The notes under the pieces are model-generated. The model worked only from the letters and a program-made list of their open reading frames with translations, was not told the DNA's origin and ran no database searches. Position numbers and translations under genes: made by a program. A DNA stretch of 64,000 nucleotides, from NCBI RefSeq assembly GCF_006476605.1, contig NZ_ML636804.1, positions 309,400 to 373,399 of the forward strand, in the 5' to 3' direction. Source of the DNA: Brucella gallinifaecis. Lineage in GTDB: Bacteria > Pseudomonadota > Alphaproteobacteria > Rhizobiales > Rhizobiaceae. Positions within the stretch are counted from its first letter, which is position 1. Each line of letters begins with the position of its first letter. Of this stretch, positions 1 through 8,167 are shown one piece after another.

Positions 1-876
1 CGCTATCGCCCCAATGCCGCAGCGCGTAATCTGGTTGAGCGCCGCTCGCATCTGATTGGGCTATTCTTTGAAAATCCAAGCCAGAGCTATGTCACCGAAT
101 TACAGATCGGTGCATTGGACCGGCTGCGCGATACGCGATACCGGCTTTTGATCTTTCCGGTTGAAAACCGGGCGGATATACGCGGCTCACTGATTGAGAC
201 GGCTCATGCATCCGGTCTTGACGGAATTATCGTGTCACCGCCAATGTCGGACGACCCGGAGATTTTGCAGGAGCTGATTGCATCTGCAATGCCATTTACC
301 CGTGTGGCAGGTGATTTTGGCGTGCATCCCACTGACAGTATTGCGATTGATGATGAAAAAGCAGTTTGCGATCTCATGCAATATTTGCTCGATCTGGGGC
401 ATCGCAAAATTGCGATTGTCATTGGTGATCTGACGCATCGCTCGGCGCAGTTACGCCTTGAAGCCTATCGCAACATGCTGGCTCAGGCTGGCATTGCGCA
501 TAATCCCGATTACGAGTTTGAGGGCGGCTACAGTTTTGAAAGCGGATTGGCTGCAGGCCGAAAACTTTTGTCGCTGGAAAACAGGCCGACGGCTGTTTTT
601 GCATCCAATGATGATATGGCGGCGGCAGTTCTTCAGATCGCTTATGATTATAAAATCGCTGTTCCGAATGATTTGACCATTGTCGGGTTTGATGACAGTG
701 CGGTTTCGCGCATGGTTTCGCCACAGATTACCACCGTGCATCAGCCGATCCGCGAAATGACCTATGATGCCGTTGATATGTTGCTCAGCCAGATAGATAC
801 CGGTGAAGCATCCCCATCGCGGCATATTGATTACAAGCTGATTATCCGGCAATCATCGGGCCGTGTGGAGAGTTGA
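1..876 (+). CDS. LacI/GalR-family transcriptional regulator, 5' end outside window
   Basis: The reading frame is open from base 1, so the start and the DNA-binding helix-turn-helix lie upstream of the window. The first residues read RYRPNAAARNLVERRSHLIG, the usual hinge region that links the LacI headpiece to the periplasmic-binding-like effector domain. The remaining 270 or so residues have the expected motifs of that domain: a GIIVSPP strand, a DLGHRKIAIVIGD motif, an ASNDDMAAAVLQ motif, a DLTIVGFDDS motif near the end and TTVHQPIREM. The family represses or activates sugar catabolic genes and responds to a small carbohydrate ligand; the ligand cannot be told from this part. A strong bidirectional hairpin follows directly. 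Family assignment is sure; target genes are unknown. Confidence 0.9.
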   Translation, partial: RYRPNAAARNLVERRSHLIGLFFENPSQSYVTELQIGALDRLRDTRYRLLIFPVENRADIRGSLIETAHASGLDGIIVSPPMSDDPEILQELIASAMPFTRVAGDFGVHPTDSIAIDDEKAVCDLMQYLLDLGHRKIAIVIGDLTHRSAQLRLEAYRNMLAQAGIAHNPDYEFEGGYSFESGLAAGRKLLSLENRPTAVFASNDDMAAAVLQIAYDYKIAVPNDLTIVGFDDSAVSRMVSPQITTVHQPIREMTYDAVDMLLSQIDTGEASPSRHIDYKLIIRQSSGRVES

Positions 877-904
877 AAACAGGCCGGTTTCCCGGCCTGT
901 TTTT
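877..904. terminator. Bidirectional intrinsic terminator
   Basis: Perfect inverted repeat aaaacaggccgg / ccggcctgtttt around a three-base loop, with a T run on both strands. It separates the convergent LacI-family and ABC exporter genes and can serve both. Confidence 0.85.
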
Positions 905-2702
905 ATGGCAAGTCCAGTCCTTTGGTCAGCTCCAGCGCCTGTCGCTCAAACAGGCGGCGATAGATACCGTCTGGCTTGCGGATCAGTGCATCATGATCGC
1001 CTTCTTCCAGAATTTCACCCCTGTCGAAAACCAGAAGCCGGTCAAGCGCACGAACCGTTGAAAGCCGATGCGCAATGACAAGTGTGGTACGACCGATCAT
1101 CAGCCGTTCCATCGCCTGCTGGATCAAGACTTCCGATTCTGAATCAAGGCTCGATGTTGCCTCATCCAGAATGAGAATTGGTGCATCAGCCAGAAAAGCA
1201 CGGGCAATTGCCACGCGCTGACGTTCACCACCCGAAAGCTTCACCCCGCGTTCGCCGACAAGCGTTGCATAGCCCTTTGGCAGACGCATGATGAAGTCAT
1301 GCGCACTGGCAAGCTTTGCAGCCTCTTCGATCTCCACCTGTGTTGCGCCGGGGCGGGCATAGGCGATGTTCTCGGCCAATGTCCGGTGGAACAGGATCGG
1401 CTCCTGTTGCACAATGGCAATCTGCGATCTGAGAGATGCCTGCGTGACTTCGGCAATGTTCTGCCCGTCGATTTTAATCGCACCGTCACTGACATCATAA
1501 AGCCGCTGGGTCAGCTTGACGAATGTCGTTTTGCCCGAACCCGAATGACCAACCAGACCAACCCGTTCACCGGCTTCGATCCTGACTGAGAAGTCGCGAT
1601 AAAGTGGTGTCTCATGGCTGCCATAATGGAAGGTGACTTTATCGAAAATAATCTCGCCATTGCCAATTCTGATTGCGCCTGCGCCCTCCTTGTCGGCAAT
1701 GCCATAAGGCTCGGCTTCGATCTGAACCAGCTCTTCCATATCATTGACCGAACGCTGAAGGTTGCGGATATGCATACCCACATCGCGCAGATAACCCTGC
1801 AACATGAAGAAGGCTGTCAGAACAAAGGTAATGTCACCCGCGGTCGCCTTGCCCTGGCTCCACAGATAAAGCGCAAAGCCAATCACCACACCGCGCATCA
1901 CCAGCAGGTTCACACCCTGAATAAAGCCATTGAGCGTGCCGATCAGCCATGTGCGGCGTGTGCGCGAGCGCCATTTGGTAACAACCCTTGCAAGACGTCC
2001 ATCTTCACGGGCCTCAGCGCCGAATGCCTTGACAACTGCATTGCACGAAATGGCATCGGCCAGAGCGCCGCCAAGCCGTGTATCCCAGCTGTTGGCGAGC
2101 GTTGCCGCTGGCGCAACAGAGCCAAGCGAAATCACAATTGTGCAGACAATGAACAGCACCGAGCCGATGGCAACCAGCAGGCCCATCATCGGCCAGTACC
2201 ATGCGAGAAGTGCGACCGAGCCAAGCAGCATCAGGATTGACGGCAGCAACGCAAGCAACAGCGTGTCATTGAGCAGATCAAGTGCCCACATGCCACGCGA
2301 AACCTTGCGCACCGTCGATCCGGCAAAGGCATTGGCATGCCAGTCCGTTGAAAAGCGCTGGAGCTTGTGAAACGAACTGGCCGCCATGTCGCTCATGATC
2401 TTCAGCGTGAAGTCCGTGATGACATAGAAGGTCAGTTGTCGCGTGATCAGCGCAACCGCACCAAGCACGAGCAGGATGATCAGCGCGTGAATGGCGGCAT
2501 TCCACGCATCATTCTGGCCCAGCGAAATTGCATCGACAAGCTTGCCCGAATAAAGGGGGGTGAGAACATCTGCGGCTGTTGCAAGCAGCATGCCGATTAT
2601 CAGCAGTGTCAGCCGCACTGGCTGACTTCGCCAATGGATGAAGGTGTAGCCGAGGACTTTGCGGAACGCAGGCCCGCGGAAATCCAAACGAAACCGGGTC
2701 AT
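903..2702 (-). CDS. ABC exporter, fused permease and ATPase (MsbA/multidrug type)
   Basis: A half-transporter of about 599 residues that should act as a homodimer in the inner membrane. The N-terminal half has the hydrophobic segments of a type-1 exporter domain. The C-terminal nucleotide-binding domain has Walker A GHSGSGKTT (near residue 384), the signature LSGGERQRVAIARA, Walker B ILILDEATSSLD and the H-loop IAHRLST. Substrate cannot be predicted; relatives export lipids, drugs or peptides. I chose the ATG at 2702 (MTRFRLDF); a TTG seven codons upstream (2723) is also open and an AGGA lies before it, so the start is uncertain by seven residues. A short upstream reading frame at 2908-2967 may be a regulatory leader. 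The gene shares its strand with the thi operon but is 380 bp from it and is not the missing ThiZ: importer ATPases are not fused to a membrane domain. Confidence 0.88.
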   Translation of the reverse strand: MTRFRLDFRGPAFRKVLGYTFIHWRSQPVRLTLLIIGMLLATAADVLTPLYSGKLVDAISLGQNDAWNAAIHALIILLVLGAVALITRQLTFYVITDFTLKIMSDMAASSFHKLQRFSTDWHANAFAGSTVRKVSRGMWALDLLNDTLLLALLPSILMLLGSVALLAWYWPMMGLLVAIGSVLFIVCTIVISLGSVAPAATLANSWDTRLGGALADAISCNAVVKAFGAEAREDGRLARVVTKWRSRTRRTWLIGTLNGFIQGVNLLVMRGVVIGFALYLWSQGKATAGDITFVLTAFFMLQGYLRDVGMHIRNLQRSVNDMEELVQIEAEPYGIADKEGAGAIRIGNGEIIFDKVTFHYGSHETPLYRDFSVRIEAGERVGLVGHSGSGKTTFVKLTQRLYDVSDGAIKIDGQNIAEVTQASLRSQIAIVQQEPILFHRTLAENIAYARPGATQVEIEEAAKLASAHDFIMRLPKGYATLVGERGVKLSGGERQRVAIARAFLADAPILILDEATSSLDSESEVLIQQAMERLMIGRTTLVIAHRLSTVRALDRLLVFDRGEILEEGDHDALIRKPDGIYRRLFERQALELTKGLDLP

Positions 2703-2907
2703 ATGAACAATACCAGCCCGCAAAAACGGATTCTGGTTCCTTTAAAATATTTCCGGCAAAAGTCCGAAACCGCATTGCATCGGACAATGTGCGAAAATGA
2801 AGACAAAACAAGCAGCCTGATAAAGCTGCGGCAAATTTGGAAGTGTTCAGGAATATGCCCTTTTGGGGAGGGCGGTGAGGCTTCAGCCTCTTGTAGGGAC
2901 CAAGAAT

Positions 2908-2967
2908 TTAAAGCTTGGAAGCGCCCGCATTAACACCGGGCACCGACGGAAATGGATAGACACGCAT
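2908..2967 (-). CDS. Possible 19-residue leader peptide upstream of the ABC exporter
   Basis: A short frame reads MRVYPFPSVPGVNAGASKL and then TAA. It has a good ribosome site (aagaggt, six bases before ATG) and lies 117 bp past the end of thiX and 205 bp before the exporter start. Between its stop and the exporter there is a GAGGC-TGAA-GCCTC hairpin followed by a GCCCT/AGGGC hairpin, as would fit attenuation by ribosome position. Three prolines in thirteen codons could slow a ribosome. I recognise no known leader family. Support is the start signal and layout only; it may be chance. Confidence 0.35.
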   Translation of the reverse strand: MRVYPFPSVPGVNAGASKL

Positions 2968-3083
2968 CTCATACCTCTTGCCAGTGTTTCAGATGGATGC
3001 ACATTAAATGAGCAAATCTGTTTGCCAAGGGGCAAAATGCAGAAGTGCGATTTCATTTTATCGACTGTGGCAAAAATGTTGTC

Positions 3084-3845
3084 TTACGGTTTTTTCGGCC
3101 ATGCCGCCAGCTTGCGCGAAAAATACGAGATTATCCCATGTAAAAGCATGGTGAAGACTGCCAGTACAAAAAGGCTTGCAAACATCAGATCGACCTTGGC
3201 GCGACCGTTTGCCAGCAGCATCAGATAGCCAAGTCCTTTGGATGCGCCCACCCATTCGCCAACCACAGCGCCGATGGGTGCATAGACGGCAGCCAGACTT
3301 AAACCCGAAGCAAGCGAGGGGAAGGCCGCAGGGATTCGCACCCGGAACAGGATTTGCATGCGTTTTGCGCCGAGATTTTCAGCCGCATTGATCAGCGTCT
3401 GATCGGTACGCTGCATGCCATCCAGAAAGGTGGAAGCGACCGGAAAAAAGATCATCAGAATGGTGACGGCAATTTTTGATGCCGGTCCATAGCCGAGCCA
3501 CAAGGTCAGTATCGGAGCAAGCGCAAATATCGGGATCGCCTGAGAGAACACCATCATCGGCATGACCAGCCTTTGTGCAAGCGGTGACATCATCAGGCTG
3601 ATTGCTGTCAGCATGCCAATGGCAGAGCCGAGAAACAGCCCGGCCAGCACCTCGCCAAAGGTCACGACGGCATTGTCAGCAATCAGTTGCGCATTGGTGA
3701 TGAGCGAAAGCAGAACATCAAGCGGGCCGGGCAGGATGAAGCGCGGCATCTGCCAGATGCTCACCACAGTCTGCCATAGTATCAGCACCACAATCGCCGA
3801 CAGAACCCCGTCGGCGATGCGTTTTTTGCGAGAGCGGGAACTCAT
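3084..3845 (-). CDS. thiX: ABC transporter permease for thiamine pyrimidine precursor (ThiX-like)
   Basis: A 253-residue integral membrane protein with about six hydrophobic segments and the cytoplasmic EAA-type loop NAAENLGAKRMQILFRVRIP, which docks the transporter ATPase. It resembles the SsuC/TauC/ThiX permease group. Its gene overlaps tenA by four bases and follows thiY, so the three genes form the uptake and salvage end of the thi operon. In related operons ThiXYZ imports a formylaminopyrimidine that TenA and other enzymes process to HMP. No thiZ ATPase gene follows: after the stop there are 380 bp without a matching gene. The permease must use an ATPase encoded elsewhere, or the system is incomplete. 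Confidence 0.85.
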   Translation of the reverse strand: MSSRSRKKRIADGVLSAIVVLILWQTVVSIWQMPRFILPGPLDVLLSLITNAQLIADNAVVTFGEVLAGLFLGSAIGMLTAISLMMSPLAQRLVMPMMVFSQAIPIFALAPILTLWLGYGPASKIAVTILMIFFPVASTFLDGMQRTDQTLINAAENLGAKRMQILFRVRIPAAFPSLASGLSLAAVYAPIGAVVGEWVGASKGLGYLMLLANGRAKVDLMFASLFVLAVFTMLLHGIISYFSRKLAAWPKKP

Positions 3846-4543
3846 GCGCCTTTAAGGCCTCCCTTTAGGCCCATTGACCAGAAATTTGCCTCAAGCCTGC
3901 TTGCGGTTGCAAAAATCTGGCAGAGTTTTGGCCAGCGCGGGCTGTTCTCGAAATCGGCGCCGATGCGGTTTTGTGCCGCCTGATCAAAAAGCCTGCCGAC
4001 CGTGTGGCACATCTGTTGAAAATCAGCGCCTGCATAGGTGTCTATCCACTCCTGATAGGGCGTACCGGCTTTCGCGGTGGCTGCAAGATTGGTTCCGATC
4101 TCGCCATAGCCATGTGCGCAGGGAACAAGGGCTGTCAGCAGGTCGAGAAAATCCCCCGCTTGTCCGCAATCGAGCACATAGCGCGTATAGGCGAGATTTT
4201 CCGGCTCTTCTTTTGTGTTATAAAGAGCCTCTTCGTTAATGCCTTCGCGTGCGCAAATGCCCACATGCAGCGGCAGTTCCGTGACAGTCAGCCCATGCAT
4301 GATTTCGGCACAAAGCCGTGTTTCCTGAAGACTGCCGGCTTTCACAACACCCAGTGCAAAGGCACGCGCATAGTGATGCAGATAAACATAATCCTGGGCA
4401 AGATAATGCAGGAATGCAGCTTTTGGCAGCGTGCCATCGCCAAGCCTGCGTACAAATTCATGATCAATATAGGGCGTCCAGTCAGCAAGTGTTGCAGCAC
4501 GCAGGCGCGTGAATAATTCGGAGGAATAAAGCATGTTGCTCAT
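3842..4543 (-). CDS. tenA: TenA, aminopyrimidine aminohydrolase (thiaminase II family)
   Basis: A 233-residue cytoplasmic enzyme that hydrolyses aminopyrimidine thiamine breakdown products to HMP for salvage. The start LYSSELFTRLRAATLADW and the FLHYLAQDYVYLHHYARAFAL segment are typical. The motif ALVPCAHGYGEIG carries the catalytic cysteine, and EANFWSMGL near the C-terminus supplies the conserved glutamate. Length matches the family (about 220-235). It overlaps thiX and thiY by four bases on each side, so the three are translationally coupled. Confidence 0.93.
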   Translation of the reverse strand: MSNMLYSSELFTRLRAATLADWTPYIDHEFVRRLGDGTLPKAAFLHYLAQDYVYLHHYARAFALGVVKAGSLQETRLCAEIMHGLTVTELPLHVGICAREGINEEALYNTKEEPENLAYTRYVLDCGQAGDFLDLLTALVPCAHGYGEIGTNLAATAKAGTPYQEWIDTYAGADFQQMCHTVGRLFDQAAQNRIGADFENSPRWPKLCQIFATASRLEANFWSMGLKGGLKGA

Positions 4544-5520
4544 GACTTGTTTCCTTCAGCATTTACATCAATGGCTAGTTTTTCGACCGGCAGGATCGAA
4601 GGCACAAGGCCGTTTTCCTTGAGGTAAGCTTCATAGCGGCTCCAGCGTCCATGATCGAGGCTAGCGGGTGCGCGTGAAAACCGGGCAACTGTGTCTTTCC
4701 ATGCACGCTGGTTCAGCGCGTCATTGAGTTCAGAACTGTAGGATGCAAACAATTCGTAGCTTTGCTCTGGATGATTGACGATATATTGCGCAGCCTTTTC
4801 AGTGGCTGCGAGAAAACGCGAAATCCGTTCTTTTTCATGCGCATTGAGCTTGTTTGAATTGGCGACATAAACCAGCTCGTCATAGACAGGCACGCCTTCT
4901 TCCTCGACGAAGAAACATTTGCCAGCCACCCCTTCAACAGCCATTTGATTAAGCTCGATGTTGCGATAGGCACCCATTACCGCATCGACCTGCTTTGACA
5001 TCAAAGCGGGTGCAAGGGAGAAATTCACATTGATCAGCTCAACATCTGCGATTTGCACGCCGTGATTGCCAAGAATTGTTTGGAGCAAAACTTCTTCAAC
5101 GCCTGCAACCGAAAAGCCGATCTTCTTGCCTTTGAGATCGGCGATTGAATTAACCGAACCATCATCGCGTACCATCAGGCAATTGAGGGGAGAATCCACC
5201 AAAGTACCGACGCGGATCAGCGGAATATCGGCATGAACATCAAGATGCACCTGCTGCTGATAGGAAATTGCCAGATCAGCCTGTCCTGCCGCAACCATTT
5301 TGGGCGGCACGGATGCATCCGCAGGTGCAATGATTTCCACATCAAGACCCGCATCTTTAAAGTAACCGAGCTTGTCGGCCACGATGATCGGCCCGTGATC
5401 GGGGTTTACATACCAGTCGAGTATGAGCTTGAATTGATCCTTTGCCTGTGCTGCCTGAGCTGACATCAGGGCAAACGAAGCCGTGGCGCTGAAAAGCGCT
5501 GCAAAAATCAGTTTTTTCAA
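4540..5520 (-). CDS. thiY: Periplasmic pyrimidine-precursor binding protein (ThiY, NMT1/THI5-like)
   Basis: A 326-residue protein with a signal peptide (MKKLIFAALFSATASFALMSAQAAQA). The mature start FKLILDWYVNPDHGPIIVADKLGYFKDAGLDV is the NMT1/THI5-like binding-protein signature. Members bind N-formyl-4-amino-5-aminomethyl-2-methylpyrimidine and deliver it to ThiX. The gene lies between thiE and tenA in the TPP-controlled operon. An 80-bp gap to thiE holds a dispersed rhizobial repeat, so expression from the same transcript is probable but could be modulated there. Confidence 0.9.
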   Translation of the reverse strand: MKKLIFAALFSATASFALMSAQAAQAKDQFKLILDWYVNPDHGPIIVADKLGYFKDAGLDVEIIAPADASVPPKMVAAGQADLAISYQQQVHLDVHADIPLIRVGTLVDSPLNCLMVRDDGSVNSIADLKGKKIGFSVAGVEEVLLQTILGNHGVQIADVELINVNFSLAPALMSKQVDAVMGAYRNIELNQMAVEGVAGKCFFVEEEGVPVYDELVYVANSNKLNAHEKERISRFLAATEKAAQYIVNHPEQSYELFASYSSELNDALNQRAWKDTVARFSRAPASLDHGRWSRYEAYLKENGLVPSILPVEKLAIDVNAEGNKS

Positions 5521-5533
5521 TGTTTCCTCCGGT

Positions 5534-5583
5534 TAGAGCGCATCCCGAAAAGTGTGAAGCGGTTTTCGGACAAAGATGCGCGT
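5534..5583. repeat. Dispersed GAGC-type intergenic repeat, copy A
   Basis: The stretch starts ttagagcgcatcccgaaaag and ends with gatgcgc, giving an imperfect inverted repeat GCGCATC/GATGCGC around a conserved core. The same sequence with few differences is at 14495-14543 in the other orientation. It sits in the thiE-thiY gap inside an operon. Repeats of this kind are common between genes in Hyphomicrobiales. Confidence 0.75.
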
Positions 5584-5600
5584 TAAAACAAATACTGAGC

Positions 5601-6209
5601 CTACTTTACATAGGGGCGTGTAATTTCGATCCATTGCCGTATACGGGCTTGCGGGTCGGGATTGAGAGTGATGTCGGTGACGACGGATACAATGTCGGCA
5701 CCTGCTTTAAAGACGCCCGGCGTGCGCTCCACATTCATGCCGCCAATGCCAACAAGCGGAATGTCGCCAAGAGCAGACTTCCATTGGCTGACGCGCTCCA
5801 GCCCCTGTTCATGCCATTTCATCTTTTTGAGAATGGTCGGATAGACAGGACCAAGCGCGATATAGGCTGGCTTTAGCGCAAGAGCGCGATCAAGTTCAGC
5901 CTCATCATGGCTGGATATACCAAGCTTCAAACCACTCGCCTTAATCGCATCAAGATCGGCATCATCAAGGTCTTCCTGACCGAGATGAATGAAATCACAG
6001 CCTTCCTCAATCGCCAGTTTCCAGTAGTCATTGACGATGAGCTGGCAATCATGTTCGGCACAAATTTCGTGGGCTGCGCGGATTTCTGCACGCAATTCAG
6101 TGCCATTTTTGTCCTTGATGCGCAATTGCACGAGCTTGATGCCGAGCGGCACCATACGTTCACACCAGCTGGCGCTGTCAAAGATCGGGTAGAACGGATC
6201 AAGGGCCAT
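5601..6209 (-). CDS. thiE: Thiamine phosphate synthase
   Basis: A 202-residue TIM-barrel enzyme that joins HMP pyrophosphate and thiazole phosphate to thiamine phosphate. Seen motifs: VQLRIKDKNG, CQLIVNDYWKLAIEEGCDFIHLGQEDL, LGISSHDEAEL, YIALGPVYPTILKK and PLVGIGGMN. Length is close to the family norm. The start codon overlaps the thiG stop by one base, so the genes are coupled. Confidence 0.95.
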   Translation of the reverse strand: MALDPFYPIFDSASWCERMVPLGIKLVQLRIKDKNGTELRAEIRAAHEICAEHDCQLIVNDYWKLAIEEGCDFIHLGQEDLDDADLDAIKASGLKLGISSHDEAELDRALALKPAYIALGPVYPTILKKMKWHEQGLERVSQWKSALGDIPLVGIGGMNVERTPGVFKAGADIVSVVTDITLNPDPQARIRQWIEITRPYVK

Positions 6210-6979
6210 TACACAAATGCCTTTCCGATGAGGGGAGTGGAGGGGGCTGCCATATCGCGGGCTTCAATCGGGTCGGCTTCATAGGCAATCCGACCAGCTC
6301 TAACAGCAAGCGAAAAAGCGCGGGCGATAGTGGCTGGATTACCCGCTTTGGCAACGGCGGTGTTGATAAGCACAGCATCAAAGCCGAGTTCCATGGCGCT
6401 TGCAGCGTGCGATGGCACACCAATACCTGCATCCACCACCAGCGGAATATCGGGGAAATGTGCACGCATGGTTTTAAGCGCATAGGGATTGTTGAGGCCG
6501 CGGCCTGAGCCAATCGGCGCACCCCATGGCATCAGTACCTTACAGCCTGCTTCGATGAGTTTTTCGGCCACCACCAGATCGTCATTCATATAGGGGAAGA
6601 CTTCAAAACCCTCATCACAGAGAATGGTTGCGGCTTCCACCAGTCCGAAAGGATCGGGCTGCAATGTGTCGTGATCGCCGATGACTTCAAGCTTGATCCA
6701 GTTTGTACCGAAAATCTCACGTGCCATTTTTGCCGTGGTAACAGCCTCGCGTGCTGTATGGCAGCCGGCAGTATTGGGCAAAACCGATACGCCAAGCGCT
6801 TTGATGAGTGTCCAGAAATCCTGTCCTGCACGCATGTTTCCGCTCTCGCGCCGGAGCGAAACCGTGACGATTTCCGTGCTTGACGAACGGACACTGTCAG
6901 CGAGAATAGAGGGTGATGGATATTGAGCCGTTCCCAAAAGCAAGCGGCTTTCAAAGGTTTTTCCGTAAAATTCCAGCAT
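6209..6979 (-). CDS. thiG: Thiazole synthase
   Basis: A 256-residue enzyme that builds the thiazole phosphate ring from deoxyxylulose phosphate, dehydroglycine and the ThiS thiocarboxylate. The start [19 protein letters not shown], the [20 protein letters not shown] segment, [17 protein letters not shown] with the Schiff-base lysine, [16 protein letters not shown] and [19 protein letters not shown] are all standard. It follows thiS with one base between. Confidence 0.96.
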   Translation of the reverse strand: MLEFYGKTFESRLLLGTAQYPSPSILADSVRSSSTEIVTVSLRRESGNMRAGQDFWTLIKALGVSVLPNTAGCHTAREAVTTAKMAREIFGTNWIKLEVIGDHDTLQPDPFGLVEAATILCDEGFEVFPYMNDDLVVAEKLIEAGCKVLMPWGAPIGSGRGLNNPYALKTMRAHFPDIPLVVDAGIGVPSHAASAMELGFDAVLINTAVAKAGNPATIARAFSLAVRAGRIAYEADPIEARDMAAPSTPLIGKAFV

Positions 6980-6980
6980 C

Positions 6981-7178
6981 TCAGCCTCCCTGCATCGGTG
7001 CGAGCACTTCGATGCGGTCGCCGTCCTGGATCAATGTTTCCTCGCGTTCGTCGCCAGCAATGAATTCGCCATTAAGTGCGGTTGCCACCACCGCTTCATC
7101 AAGCTCGATTTCTGCAAGCAGGGCTGAAAGATTGCGGCTCCCGGTCTTAAAGGCTTCGCCATTTAAAACGATGTTCAT
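6981..7178 (-). CDS. thiS: Sulfur carrier protein ThiS
   Basis: A 65-residue ubiquitin-fold protein that ends in the required Gly-Gly (APMQGG); the C-terminal glycine is adenylated and thiocarboxylated to carry sulfur to ThiG. The start [10 protein letters not shown] and the ALNGEFI segment are typical. Its gene overlaps thiO by four bases. No thiF adenylating enzyme is in this window, so that step is encoded elsewhere. Confidence 0.95.
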   Translation of the reverse strand: MNIVLNGEAFKTGSRNLSALLAEIELDEAVVATALNGEFIAGDEREETLIQDGDRIEVLAPMQGG

Positions 7179-8167
7179 ACCAGTTCCTCCAGAAATTCGG
7201 ACTTTTGTTCGGCTTCTGTTGCTGCTGCAACCGCCATGCGTGCAACCGCAGGCGAGAGCAGAAAGCCGTGCCGGTAAAGCCCGTTGACATAGATGGTTTG
7301 GCCGCGTTTACGCACGCGCGGCAGATTATCGGGGAAGGCGGGGCGAGCATCAACGCCGGTTTCGAGGATTTCTGCCTCGCCAAAACCCGGATGCAGCGCA
7401 TAGGCAGCACTCAGCATTTCCAATGTTGAGCGAACGCTGATGCTGCCCCGTTCATCGCTTTCGATCATGGTCGCGCCGATCATATGAATGCCATCACCGC
7501 GTGGCACGATGTAAAGTGGAATACGCGGATGCAGCAGGCGCACAGGGCGCGAAAGATTGATGTCGCGCGAGCGGACAATAAGCATTTCACCCTTGACACC
7601 GCGCAGATCCGCTAGCTGATCGCGTGCTGCAAGGCCGCGTGCATCGACGGTGATATCAGCGTCGATTTTTACATCTTTCGCATCCTGCCCCAGTTGAAAG
7701 ACCACGCCTTTTTGTTGCAACCGTTCGGCAAGCTCAATGAGTGTTTCGCGCGGACTGAGATGGCCTTCATCTGCGAAAAAAAGCCCCTGCCGGAACCGTC
7801 CTGCAAGGTCTGGTTCCAGCGCATCGATCTGTGCCTGATCAATGGTGTCGAAAGCTTGCGTGCGCCGGGCAAAGCGGCGCAGTTCGCTCATATCGCGTGT
7901 ATGGGATATAACGAGTGTTCCCTTGCGCTTGACGGTTGAAACATGCCGCTCCCACCAGTCAATCGCTTGCTTTCCAAGCCTGACCACCGGCTCTTCAGCA
8001 CTCTCGCCTTCGCACCATGGCGCAAGCATTCCACCTGCAAACCAGGAGCAGCAGCCAGCGCCGATTACAGTGCTTTTGGCAATCACGGTGACAGCATGGC
8101 CCTGGTCGTTAAATTCTGCGGCACAGGCAAGGCCAGCAACGCCTGCACCGATAATGGTCACACGCAT
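7175..8167 (-). CDS. thiO: Glycine oxidase ThiO
   Basis: An FAD-dependent amine oxidase of about 330 residues that makes iminoglycine for thiazole synthesis. The N-terminal Rossmann motif is IIGAGVAGLACAAEF; the C-terminus has the typical GLYRHGFLLSPAVARM. I chose the ATG at 8167 (MRVTIIGAGV), which overlaps the thiD stop by one base and has a GGGAGG site before it; an upstream in-frame start at 8182 would add five residues. The presence of ThiO rather than ThiH is normal for aerobic alphaproteobacteria. Confidence 0.94.
   Translation of the reverse strand: MRVTIIGAGVAGLACAAEFNDQGHAVTVIAKSTVIGAGCCSWFAGGMLAPWCEGESAEEPVVRLGKQAIDWWERHVSTVKRKGTLVISHTRDMSELRRFARRTQAFDTIDQAQIDALEPDLAGRFRQGLFFADEGHLSPRETLIELAERLQQKGVVFQLGQDAKDVKIDADITVDARGLAARDQLADLRGVKGEMLIVRSRDINLSRPVRLLHPRIPLYIVPRGDGIHMIGATMIESDERGSISVRSTLEMLSAAYALHPGFGEAEILETGVDARPAFPDNLPRVRKRGQTIYVNGLYRHGFLLSPAVARMAVAAATEAEQKSEFLEELV

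Noticed and set aside
903..2702. The ABC exporter as the missing ThiZ
   Set aside because: It has its own fused transmembrane exporter domain and lies 380 bp away behind a possible leader; ThiZ is a soluble importer ATPase.
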